A stretch of DNA of 48,857 nt, from NCBI GenBank assembly GCA_021324255.1, contig JAJPJL010000030.1, positions 1-48,857 on the forward strand. Reading direction: 5' to 3'. Positions 1 through 7,028 of the stretch are shown here, in pieces (positions within the stretch are counted from its first letter, which is position 1; every line of letters begins with the position of its first letter). Source of the DNA: Bacillota bacterium (lineage in GTDB: Bacteria > Sysuimicrobiota > Sysuimicrobiia > Sysuimicrobiales > Segetimicrobiaceae). Below the pieces are notes generated by a model that saw nothing but the letters and a program-made list of their open reading frames with translations, searched no databases and was not told the DNA's origin. Made by a program: the position numbers and the translations under genes.

Positions 1-169
1 GCGCGCTGAGACACACCAGGGCCGGCCGGATCATCTTCCCGTGGCTCCGCAGCACGTGCGCGACGAGATCGCCGATGAAGGGGTCGTCGCTCACGAGCTC
101 CGCGCGCAGGAGGCCGTCGAGCGCTTCGAGGTCCTGCTGCACGGGCGAGTAGATGCGCGTGAGGTCCAT
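1..169 (-). CDS. Polyprenyl diphosphate synthase, 5' end only
   Basis: The first 56 codons of a gene that runs off the left edge of the window. The translation starts MDLTRIYSPVQQDLEALDGL and later carries GKMIRPALVCLSA, which matches the GK-x-x-RP block near the N-terminus of trans-isoprenyl diphosphate synthases (hepta/octaprenyl type). These enzymes make the side chain of menaquinone or the lipid carrier. The DDxxD motifs lie outside the window. The ATG is the only good start; the Shine-Dalgarno is weak. It follows the quinol-oxidising operon in the same direction, which fits a quinone role. The 174 bases between it and the 45-residue gene hold no clear terminator. Confidence 0.75.
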   Translation of the reverse strand, partial: MDLTRIYSPVQQDLEALDGLLRAELVSDDPFIGDLVAHVLRSHGKMIRPALVCLSA

Positions 170-343
170 CGGGTGGTGTGTTCTCGTCACCGGCCGCGTT
201 TCCCTCGGCTGCGCCGCGCCCGGACCGCCGTCTCGGGCTCGCGGCCGCCGCGCGCCGTGAGGGCGCGGCACCGCGCCGCGGCCGTCCACGCCGCACGCGA
301 ACGCCCCGGCGGGCGCAAACGACCCTTGGTCCCCGGACCGCGG

Positions 344-481
344 TTAGACGTCGGCGACGGTACCGTAGAACGAGATGAAAAAGAGCAGCCCGAACAGGAG
401 GACCCAGAACGCGAGGTATCGCCAGTACACGATGGCGGCCGTCGGCTCCGCCGGGGTGCCGGGTGCTCTGCGTTCGGCCAT
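344..481 (-). CDS. Single-span membrane peptide of the redox operon (45 aa)
   Basis: A 45-residue protein with a short polar N-terminus and one hydrophobic segment of about 24 residues (about 17-40, including YWRYLAFWVLLFGLLFFISF). The ATG shares one base with the TGA stop of the MvhD-like gene (TGATG), so translation is probably coupled. No family is recognised. Position, size and topology resemble small accessory subunits of respiratory complexes; that role is inference. It is the last member of the redox operon before the polyprenyl synthase. Confidence 0.6.
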   Translation of the reverse strand: MAERRAPGTPAEPTAAIVYWRYLAFWVLLFGLLFFISFYGTVADV

Positions 482-1029
482 CACGTTCCCTCCCGTCCAG
501 CGGGCGCGCCGGCCTGGCCGTCCTGGGCCGCGGGCCCCGTGCGTGGCGCCGCGGAGGCCGGGCCCGCGGCCGCGGGCGCCGGCTTCCGCGGCGGGAACGC
601 GGGACCGGGCATACCCGCCACGCGGTCGCTGAACGCCCGGACCGCATCCACGAACGCCGCCCCCGCGTGCTTGCCGTAGAACAACGCGCCGATGCGCTCG
701 GGATTGACCTTTTGCCGCTCGAGGCGCCGCCGGAGCTGCTCCACGCGATCGCCGATCAGGTTGTTGCCGTAGCGGTTGAAGCAGTCGCCGAGCGGGCACC
801 CGCAGACAAACACCCCGTCGGCCCCGTTGCGCAGCGCAAACTCGAGCCACGCCGGCCGCGTAAAGCCGGAGCACGGGATCTTGATCAGCGTCACGTTCGG
901 CAGATCGCGCATCGTCCCGTCGTCGCGGACCAACCCCTGGGACGCGACCGCCCAATCGCAGAGAAAGCCGACGATCTTGGGGCCGCGGCGGCCCGCCGCC
1001 GATGGCGGACGATCGGCTAGCTCTGGCAT
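481..1029 (-). CDS. MvhD/FlpD-like iron-sulfur protein
   Basis: 182 residues related to the delta subunit of methyl-viologen-reducing hydrogenase (MvhD), a small [2Fe-2S] protein that passes electrons between a dehydrogenase and heterodisulfide-reductase-like partners. Visible family marks are VGFLCDW (Cys24), IPCSG (Cys53) and VCGCPLGDC (Cys76, 78, 83), spaced as in the family. One Cys of the usual N-terminal CC-x-W-C cluster is absent. The C-terminal 40 residues are Ala/Pro-rich. The ATG start lies 13 bases inside the ferredoxin-fused cytochrome b gene. No hydrogenase, formate dehydrogenase or Hdr subunit is present, so the usual partners are missing and the adjacent ferredoxin domain is the likely one (inference). 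Confidence 0.75.
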   Translation of the reverse strand: MPELADRPPSAAGRRGPKIVGFLCDWAVASQGLVRDDGTMRDLPNVTLIKIPCSGFTRPAWLEFALRNGADGVFVCGCPLGDCFNRYGNNLIGDRVEQLRRRLERQKVNPERIGALFYGKHAGAAFVDAVRAFSDRVAGMPGPAFPPRKPAPAAAGPASAAPRTGPAAQDGQAGAPAGREGT

Positions 1030-2174
1030 GCGCTCAGCACCTTCTCGTGGATGTCTTTTTGGAGCAGCCGCGGCAGCTCCAGCGCCTCGAACGGGCACGC
1101 GCCGACGCAGATGCCGCACTCCACGCACCGGGATTCCAGGATCACCGCCCGCAGCTTGCGCGCCTGCGCCGCCTTCGTCACACCGGGATTGGGGCTCGGC
1201 ACCATGACGATCGCGTTGTACGGGCAATCATAATAGCACAACTCGCAGCCGGTGCAGTTCGCGTCGATGACCTGCGCCACGCCCGAGTCCTTGAGGCCGA
1301 GCTCGCTCCGCGTCTCGGGCAACTGGTAGGGAATGTACAGGCCGTAGCCGATGAGGACCACGGCCAGCGCGATCAACACGAGCGGCGGCAGGAACCGCAT
1401 CGCCCAGTACGGCGTGAGGAACAGCCAGTCGATGGCCAGCGTCTGCGGGCGCTGCGAGACGACGGCCGGCGCCTGGCTGGTCACGGGGATGAGTCCCGTC
1501 AGCAGGACCACGAACCCGAGCGCGAACAGCGTCCACACGGCGGGCGGCCACACCTTGGGGTGGCGGATCCGCGTGTAGTGCCACCACAGAAACACGTAGA
1601 GGCCGACGGCGGGACCGATGTGCAGGAACAGGAGACGCGGCAGGAGCAGATCGGTCAGGCCGGTGCCGCCGAACAGCGCGTGGCGCAGCCACCCGCCGAC
1701 CAGCGGGACCTGGGCGGCGGCGTTGGCCGTCATCGCCACGAGGGCCTCGCTCCGCTGGTCCCACACCAGCATGTACCCCGTGACCCCGATGAAGCCCGTG
1801 AGCGTGAGCAGCATCATCCCGCTGATCCACGGCTCGTCCCGGGAGAACCGGAAGCGCTCCGTGAACCAGTTGCGAAAGAGATGCAGCAGCACCACGATCA
1901 TGAACCCGTCGGCGGAGTACCGGTGGATGCCCCGGATGATCTGCCCGTAGGGCACGTCGAGCGTGAGAAACTGGACGGACGTGTACGCCTGGTCGAACGA
2001 CGGCGTGTAATAAAGGAAGAGGAAGATGCCGGACAGGACCAGGACGGTGAGAAAGAGGTTCGCCAGGCCGCCGGTGTAATACAGCGGGTTGAAGTCGTCC
2101 GGGTACACCCGCGCGACGAGGGTGTCCACCCGCAGCGTCGCGGCCAGCAACCCGGCCAGCAGCCGCTTATACAC
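1017..2174 (-). CDS. Cytochrome b fused to a 2x[4Fe-4S] ferredoxin
   Basis: 385 residues. Residues 1-290 are a cytochrome b/b6-type membrane domain with both haem pairs intact: His84/His98 (HX13H) in helix B and His185/His199 (HX13H) in helix D. The Qo-loop region reads AIDWLFLTPYWAMRFLPP, so the usual PEWY is IDWL. Residues 300-385 are a bacterial ferredoxin with CTGCELCYYDCP (Cys307, 310, 313, 317) and CVECGICVGACP (Cys350, 353, 356, 360), two [4Fe-4S] sites expected on the cytoplasmic side. The start is GTG, 8 bases inside the preceding gene, with GGGAGG eight bases upstream. The fusion implies direct transfer between membrane haem and ferredoxin. It overlaps the MvhD-like gene. Confidence 0.88.
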   Translation of the reverse strand: MYKRLLAGLLAATLRVDTLVARVYPDDFNPLYYTGGLANLFLTVLVLSGIFLFLYYTPSFDQAYTSVQFLTLDVPYGQIIRGIHRYSADGFMIVVLLHLFRNWFTERFRFSRDEPWISGMMLLTLTGFIGVTGYMLVWDQRSEALVAMTANAAAQVPLVGGWLRHALFGGTGLTDLLLPRLLFLHIGPAVGLYVFLWWHYTRIRHPKVWPPAVWTLFALGFVVLLTGLIPVTSQAPAVVSQRPQTLAIDWLFLTPYWAMRFLPPLVLIALAVVLIGYGLYIPYQLPETRSELGLKDSGVAQVIDANCTGCELCYYDCPYNAIVMVPSPNPGVTKAAQARKLRAVILESRCVECGICVGACPFEALELPRLLQKDIHEKVLSACQS

Positions 2175-2361
2175 TCGTGAACCCTCCCTTGCGCAGGCAC
2201 AGCAGGATGAACGAGTACGCCAACAGGATCACGCCGATGAGCGCCCCGCCCAGGCGATGATGGCCCGTCAGTTCGCCCCAGACGATCCCGGCGGTGCAGA
2301 CGAGGCTCACCGCGGCCAGCACCACGATCCAGAGGACGTACGCGGACGCCCGGTCCGTCAT
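2167..2361 (-). CDS. Two-span membrane protein of the redox operon (64 aa)
   Basis: 64 residues with two hydrophobic segments (about 8-28 and 38-56) joined by WGELTGHHRLGG. A strong Shine-Dalgarno (GGGAGGT, four bases before ATG) supports it as a gene, and its end overlaps the GTG start of the ferredoxin-fused cytochrome b by 8 bases. No family is recognised. The two adjacent histidines in the loop are the only possible metal or haem ligands. Likely a small subunit of the complex (inference). Confidence 0.65.
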   Translation of the reverse strand: MTDRASAYVLWIVVLAAVSLVCTAGIVWGELTGHHRLGGALIGVILLAYSFILLCLRKGGFTSV

Positions 2362-2363
2362 CG

Positions 2364-2672
2364 CTACCTCCCGCTCCGCCCCGCCGGCGGTGTCAGGGGC
2401 CACGCTTGCCGTCCGGCCGGCCCGCCGCGCCGCGCGAGCAGCCACTCGTAGAGCGCCACCTTGCGGCGCACCTGGCCGGCGGCACGGTCGACCTCGTAGA
2501 GCAAGAACCCCAGCCACACCATCGCGAAGACGAGGGCGGCGCCGAGCACCACCGCCTCCGCCGCCGCGTCCAGGCTCCCGGATGCGCGCCACGCGCGCCA
2601 CGCCGCCAGGAATCGGCTCAGGCCGAGCGTCGCCGCCGCGAGCAGCGCGCAGAACAACGCGTTCCGGCGCAT
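2364..2672 (-). CDS. Two-span membrane protein of the redox operon (102 aa)
   Basis: 102 residues with a hydrophobic N-terminus (about 5-25), a second span around residues 40-60 (VVLGAALVFAMVWLGFLLYEV) and a basic, Pro-rich tail. It lies between the two cytochrome b genes in the same orientation, two bases before the 64-residue gene. No family is recognised. Codon use is as GC-rich as the neighbours, and the tail is low-complexity, so the exact end of the conserved part is unclear. Probable accessory subunit or assembly factor of the complex (inference). Confidence 0.55.
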   Translation of the reverse strand: MRRNALFCALLAAATLGLSRFLAAWRAWRASGSLDAAAEAVVLGAALVFAMVWLGFLLYEVDRAAGQVRRKVALYEWLLARRGGPAGRQAWPLTPPAGRSGR

Positions 2673-2754
2673 CGGCTACCCCGCCCCCGGCATGCCGCCC
2701 GCCGCGCGGTCCCGATCCCGAACGCCCTGGCGCGTGCGGCCCGCCCGCATGACC

Positions 2755-3918
2755 CTACGACGCCGCGGGCCGAGGCGCCGGCCGCGACGCCCCCGCGGGC
2801 GCCGGGGCGGAGGCCGCGCCGCGCCGCGCCTGCCGCCGCCGGTACGCGAGCTCCCAGAGAAAGGCGGCAAACAGCACGACCACCGTGATGCCCCAGATGT
2901 ACGGCGGGTCGCGCGAGATGACGGCGATGTTCAGCATGATGAGCGCGCTAAACCCGATCCAGTAGATGACCGCGAGCAGGCCCACCACGAAGAAGAACGG
3001 CCGCCGCGTCGGCAGCGTCTCCTTGGTACGGTCGAGAAAGGGCACCAGCATCCCGTACCCGATGAGCAGCGCCGGGGCGACCCCCGCCCACAGCGGCGGC
3101 ATGTACTTCACCACCTGGTAGAGGGCGAGGAAATACCAGTCGGAGAGGACCGGCAGCGGCGTGCGGTTGTTGTTGGCCCACTGGCCCAAGTCCGGCAGGT
3201 TGATGAAACTCACGAACGCCAGAAAGACGAGCACGAGCACGATGGCAAACGCGGAGACGTTCAGGCGCCGCCGGCGCGTGCGGTAGAAGAACGTTTCGGC
3301 CACGATGGCCAGGACGATCGAGATCCCGAAGTGGATGGAGTAGAAGCGGGTGAGCGTCCCCTGGCCGAGCGCCGGCCCGCCGAGGAAGATGTAGGCGATG
3401 GCGTGGCCCAGCCCCAGGTTGCCGATCAACGGGATGTCGTCGTAGTAGGTCGGCACCGTGAGGATCACCTTGGCCGCCCAGAACGCGCGCTGGTTCCACT
3501 CCAGGGTGTACCCCGTCACGCCGGAGATCATGGCGAGCACCAGCGAGGCAAAGAGGATCATCCACGTGAGCTCACCCGGCTTCTTGTACTCCCCGGCAAA
3601 GTACATGCGGTAGATCCGGAGCGTGATGCACGTGATGAGCATGTCCCCGCCGTACTTGTGAAGCCCGCGCACGACCCACCCGAAGGGGATGTCGTACGTG
3701 ATGTGCTCGATCGAGCGGTACGCCCCGGTCGTCGTCGGGATGTACCAGAGCATGAGCACGATCCCCGAGACGATGACGATCATCCAGGACAGCCAGACGA
3801 GGCCGCCCAGGATGTACAACGGATTGTCCTGGCGCGCCGTCTGCGTCTCGTCCCAGAGGTCCAGGCGCTGCTTGCGGTCCTGGAACCACTCCCTGAGGTT
3901 TGCGAGCACCGCCTCCAC
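2755..3918 (-). CDS. Cytochrome b lacking the haem bH ligands
   Basis: 387 residues with cytochrome b helices and a C-terminal subunit-IV-like part. In helix B the first histidine is present (RGLHKYGGD, His87) but the residue 14 places on is Arg101 (ITLRIYRMYF). In helix D His196 is present (YSIHFG) but the residue 14 places on is Phe210. In classical cytochrome b the first His of each helix binds haem bL and the second binds bH, so the bL pair is kept and the bH pair is lost. I checked this against the codons (CGG and TTC). The Qo motif PEWY reads SDWY (259-262). It follows the Rieske gene. A Rieske/cytochrome b partnership is expected, with a modified low-potential chain. Confidence 0.88.
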   Translation of the reverse strand: MEAVLANLREWFQDRKQRLDLWDETQTARQDNPLYILGGLVWLSWMIVIVSGIVLMLWYIPTTTGAYRSIEHITYDIPFGWVVRGLHKYGGDMLITCITLRIYRMYFAGEYKKPGELTWMILFASLVLAMISGVTGYTLEWNQRAFWAAKVILTVPTYYDDIPLIGNLGLGHAIAYIFLGGPALGQGTLTRFYSIHFGISIVLAIVAETFFYRTRRRRLNVSAFAIVLVLVFLAFVSFINLPDLGQWANNNRTPLPVLSDWYFLALYQVVKYMPPLWAGVAPALLIGYGMLVPFLDRTKETLPTRRPFFFVVGLLAVIYWIGFSALIMLNIAVISRDPPYIWGITVVVLFAAFLWELAYRRRQARRGAASAPAPAGASRPAPRPAAS

Positions 3919-3977
3919 AGCCTACCTCCAGCCCCTCGCCGTGCGCGCCGAGCACGCCCGGGCGCGACGCGCGCGCA

Positions 3978-4652
3978 TCACGCCTCCCGCGGCGACGCGG
4001 CGCCGCCGGGCGCGCACTGCGCGATCGCGCCGACCTCGGCGCCGGTGACGACGATGTCGTCGCCGTGGATCTCGAACCGGAAGTACCGTGCGCCCCGGGG
4101 CGCGGGTCCCGAGATGACGTTCCCGGGATTGTCCGGGTACTCTGGGTCATAGATGCTGAAGTGGCACGGGCACGCCATGAGCGCATGCTGCTCGAACCCC
4201 GGCGGCCGGAACCCGCCGTAGCCCGCCGATACTTCATGCCAGTCGGACACGTAGTTGTAAATGCAGCCCAGGTGCGGGCAGATCCGGGAGAACAGCACGA
4301 TGTCGGTCTCCCCGTCGAAGCCCACGTACCCCTCGCTGTTCACGAACCTCACCTTCTTGGGCAGGCGGATCGCCACGCCCGGGACATTGCTCGCTTCCTG
4401 CCCCTCCGGCGTGTACTGGACGAACCGCTGCACGTACGTGAAATAAAACGAGTCCCACGGCTTGGCCAGCTGGGATACCTTGCCCACGACCTGGGCGCCG
4501 CCCTGCGGGAGGTCGGGGGTGATCGTGAAGATGCCCCACGGCTTGTCGTTCGGCTTGAGAAAGCGGAAGAACGGCGACAGCACGGCGATGAGCGCCCCCA
4601 CCACGGGGATCGCCGTCAGCGCCTTGAGCACGCCGCGCCGGTCGAGCTTCAT
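3978..4652 (-). CDS. Rieske [2Fe-2S] protein
   Basis: 224 residues. The N-terminus has a Tat-like/uncleaved anchor (DRRGVLKAL followed by a hydrophobic stretch to about residue 32). The Rieske boxes are CPHLGC (Cys125, His127, Cys130) and CPCHFS (Cys161, Cys163, His164), giving two Cys and two His cluster ligands plus the disulfide pair Cys130/Cys163. It takes the high-potential electron from quinol at the Qo site and hands it to cytochrome c. A good Shine-Dalgarno (GGGAGG) precedes the ATG. It sits between the dihaem cytochrome and the cytochrome b, the expected order for a quinol:cytochrome c oxidoreductase. Confidence 0.93.
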   Translation of the reverse strand: MKLDRRGVLKALTAIPVVGALIAVLSPFFRFLKPNDKPWGIFTITPDLPQGGAQVVGKVSQLAKPWDSFYFTYVQRFVQYTPEGQEASNVPGVAIRLPKKVRFVNSEGYVGFDGETDIVLFSRICPHLGCIYNYVSDWHEVSAGYGGFRPPGFEQHALMACPCHFSIYDPEYPDNPGNVISGPAPRGARYFRFEIHGDDIVVTGAEVGAIAQCAPGGAASPREA

Positions 4653-4683
4653 GCCGTGCGCCTCCCTCGCCCCTGCGCCCGCC

Positions 4684-5556
4684 CTACTTGATCGGCGGGT
4701 GTTTGTAGAAGAACGTGTAGATATAGTCCACGACGTCGTTCAGCTGCTCGGCGCTCATCTTGCCGCGAAAACTCGGCATCGGCCCGCCGCCGTCGAGGAT
4801 CGCATTGGTCAGGTCCGCCCCGTTGCGTTGCACCATGTAGTTGATGTCGGTGAAGATGCCGGGCCCCTTCCCGTGCGACCACGACCAGAGCTGCGCCGCC
4901 ATCTCGGGGCCGCGCGGCCCCTTGCCATCGCCGTTCGTGCCGTGGCACTGCGCGCACTGCGCCTCGTAGATGCGCTTCCCCTCGCTCAGCGCCTGCGGCG
5001 TCGTGCGGAACATCATCTCGTAGACGTTCGCGTCCCAGCGGTCCTGGTTGGAGAGCGTCTGGGCTTTGTTGGCGCCGAACGACGCTTCGGGCCCGAACGC
5101 CGGCATCGCCGTGTATGCGCGTCCGTTGGTCACCGTCTGGTACATGATCGCCGGGGTGATGACGCTCTCCAGGTCGCGGTTGTGAAAATCCGCGGGCTTG
5201 CTCGGCACCGTCGGCCGGTGAACGGTGATGCCGAACAATCCCGTGACCAGCGCCAGTACGTCGTGCTGGGGCTCCACGAGCGTCGGCGCCATCGGACCGT
5301 TGCCCCGGCCGTCCGTCCCGTGGCACACCGCGCAGTTTGCGTCGAACACCTGCTTCCCGTGCACGGCGTCGGGGACGATCGGCCGGTCGTTCTCGTCCGC
5401 GACGAGCGGGGTCTCGACTTCCTCCGTCGGCGGGAGCGCGAGATCGAGCCCGGGCCCCCGCAGGCTCGTCTGCGGCTGGCACCCGGCGGCCAGGACGGCC
5501 GCAGCGATCACCAGCAACATTGCGGCCGAACGCGTCCGGCCGGACCCTGTCGGCAT
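4684..5556 (-). CDS. Dihaem cytochrome c lipoprotein
   Basis: 290 residues from the ATG that follows AAAGGA. A lipoprotein signal peptide ends in LAAGC (Cys26), so the protein should be anchored outside the cytoplasmic membrane. Two c-type haem sites are seen: CAVCH (75-79) and CAQCH (201-205). MPAF (Met151) and MPSF (Met260) are likely axial methionines, one per domain. The reading frame stays open upstream, but that part is arginine-rich and crosses the terminator hairpin. It is the first gene of the redox operon and the likely electron acceptor of the Rieske protein. Its haems need the ccm genes upstream. Confidence 0.9.
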   Translation of the reverse strand: MPTGSGRTRSAAMLLVIAAAVLAAGCQPQTSLRGPGLDLALPPTEEVETPLVADENDRPIVPDAVHGKQVFDANCAVCHGTDGRGNGPMAPTLVEPQHDVLALVTGLFGITVHRPTVPSKPADFHNRDLESVITPAIMYQTVTNGRAYTAMPAFGPEASFGANKAQTLSNQDRWDANVYEMMFRTTPQALSEGKRIYEAQCAQCHGTNGDGKGPRGPEMAAQLWSWSHGKGPGIFTDINYMVQRNGADLTNAILDGGGPMPSFRGKMSAEQLNDVVDYIYTFFYKHPPIK

Positions 5557-5606
5557 GCCGGTCCTTTCTGTCGTCGCCCTCGGGGCGCGGGTTCTGGCGC
5601 AGCACA

Positions 5607-5647
5607 AAACCACCCCGATCGTGAGCCGTACACGATCGGCGTGGTTT
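5607..5647 (-). terminator. Long hairpin terminator, possibly bidirectional
   Basis: Two 17-base arms, 5607-5623 and 5631-5647, pair with a single mismatch around a 7-base loop. On the minus strand the stem is followed by TTTTG, fitting an intrinsic terminator for the ccm operon upstream. On the plus strand it also ends in TTT. It separates the ccm operon from the cytochrome operon, so the latter needs its own promoter downstream or within this element. Confidence 0.75.
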
Positions 5648-5718
5648 AGGCGCGCGAGTTTGGGCTTCCACGACGCGCCCGCGCTCTCCTCCCTTCCGCG
5701 CCGCGCGGGCAAGCGGCC

Positions 5719-6726
5719 CTAGACCGCGCCGCGGGGCCGCCGCGCGAGCGCGAGGGTGAGGCCGCAGGTCAGGAGGATCCCGAGGAGGGCGGCGGCCGCT
5801 CCCGGCCACACGTCGCGGGACACCGGCACGCCCTCGAGGCTCACGGTGAGGTCCGCGCCCGGGAGGACGGGTCCGCCCGACCAGCGCGCCAGCCGGCGGC
5901 CCGCCGCCGACACGTCGGCAGCGCGGTGAAACCCGGCCGTCGCCACGCGCACCCGGGGATCCGTGACGAGAATCTCGACGTCCGCGGCGCCGTAGGGCAG
6001 CGCCCACGTGATGCCGAGCGCCGGCGCGCGCACGGTGACGCCAAAGGCATAGGCCACCTGCGTCGCGCCGGGCAGGACGGGGATCGCGTCCGCGATCGCC
6101 CCGTCGGCGATCCGCGGATCGCGCCAGCCGCCGATGTACTCCACCGCCTCCGCGCCGGATGGAATGGGAAAGACCAGCGGATCGGCCGGGGTGACCGCCA
6201 CGGTCCGGTCCGTCGCATTTTCGAGACGCTCCACCACGCTGACCCGCAGGGCGCCGCGGGCGGTCTCCACGACCGCGAAGAGCGCCGCACCGTGGATGAC
6301 CGCCCGGTCGCGCGTCGGCTCGTAGACGGAGATCAAAATGGCGCGGGCGGGCGCCGACGCCGTGAGCGCCACGCGGGATTCGTACGGCACCCCGCCGTAT
6401 CGCACCCGCACCACAAAGACGCGGATGCCTCCCACGGCGAGGCCGGTGAACGCGAAGCGACCCGCCGCGTCGGTCACCGTGCGCCGCTGCGCCGTGGATC
6501 CCCGCTCGACGATCTCGAGCATGACCGGCTGGCGCGCCACGGGATGCACGGGACGTGTCCGGTCCACCACCACCCCGGCGATCCGCCCGGGCCCGCCCCG
6601 CGGCGTGGCAGCCCGCAGGACCCCCGGCCAGGCCGCGGTCCACAGGATCGCGCAGGCCAAGAGTACGACGTGAGCGCGGAGGTGCGACCCGCGGCGCGGC
6701 GCGGCACCGCCGTGCCTCCGCCTCAG
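5719..6726 (-). CDS. Membrane-anchored protein with carboxypeptidase-regulatory-like domain
   Basis: About 335 residues. A basic N-terminus and hydrophobic segment look like a signal peptide. Residues from about GRIAGVVVDRTRPVHPV to the SVYEPTRD block resemble a CarboxypepD_reg/Ig-like beta-sandwich (VTDAAGRFAFTGL). A C-terminal span (WPGAAAALLGILLTCGLTLA) and a basic end suggest membrane anchoring with an extracytoplasmic body. No ATG, GTG or TTG start has a ribosome site. CTG at 6726 overlaps the upstream stop (CTGA) and follows GGAGG by seven bases, so I prefer it. TTG at 6660 is the alternative. It is the last gene of the ccm operon; the role is unknown. Confidence 0.6.
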   Translation of the reverse strand: MRRRHGGAAPRRGSHLRAHVVLLACAILWTAAWPGVLRAATPRGGPGRIAGVVVDRTRPVHPVARQPVMLEIVERGSTAQRRTVTDAAGRFAFTGLAVGGIRVFVVRVRYGGVPYESRVALTASAPARAILISVYEPTRDRAVIHGAALFAVVETARGALRVSVVERLENATDRTVAVTPADPLVFPIPSGAEAVEYIGGWRDPRIADGAIADAIPVLPGATQVAYAFGVTVRAPALGITWALPYGAADVEILVTDPRVRVATAGFHRAADVSAAGRRLARWSGGPVLPGADLTVSLEGVPVSRDVWPGAAAALLGILLTCGLTLALARRPRGAV

Positions 6727-7028
6727 CTCGCGCCCTCCGGTCCCGCGGCGGCGTCGCGCTCGAAGATCGCCAGCGCGTCGAGGCGGCGCAACACCGCGAC
6801 CGCCTCGGCCTGATAGCCGGCGCGCAGCGCCGCGTAGTCGCCGTCGGCGAGCTTGCCGGTTTCGTGGTCGAGATCGAGGTCTCTCAGCGCGCGGTATGCC
6901 GCCTCGCGCGCCGCGAGCAACCGCTGCCGCTCCGCGTCCGGCGCCGGCGCCGGCACGGGACGCCACAGCGGCCAGAGGACAAACACCGCGGCCGCGCACG
7001 CGAGGACGACGAGGCCGGCCTCGGCCAT
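6723..7028 (-). CDS. CcmI-like small membrane protein
   Basis: 101 residues. One N-terminal span (AGLVVLACAAAVFVLWPLW) is followed by a charged helical part (ERQRLLAAREAAYRALRDLD) typical of the short CcmI/CcmH-linked proteins found after ccmF. It lacks the RCxxC motif of CcmH, so it is not the apocytochrome thiol reductase. Its ATG shares a base with the ccmF stop. A role in holding the maturation complex or apocytochrome is inferred from position only. Confidence 0.6.
   Translation of the reverse strand: MAEAGLVVLACAAAVFVLWPLWRPVPAPAPDAERQRLLAAREAAYRALRDLDLDHETGKLADGDYAALRAGYQAEAVAVLRRLDALAIFERDAAAGPEGAS

Noticed and set aside
481-1029. Hydrogenase or heterodisulfide reductase operon suggested by the MvhD-like protein
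   Set aside because: No hydrogenase, formate dehydrogenase or Hdr subunit in the neighbourhood; the partners are cytochromes b and Rieske.
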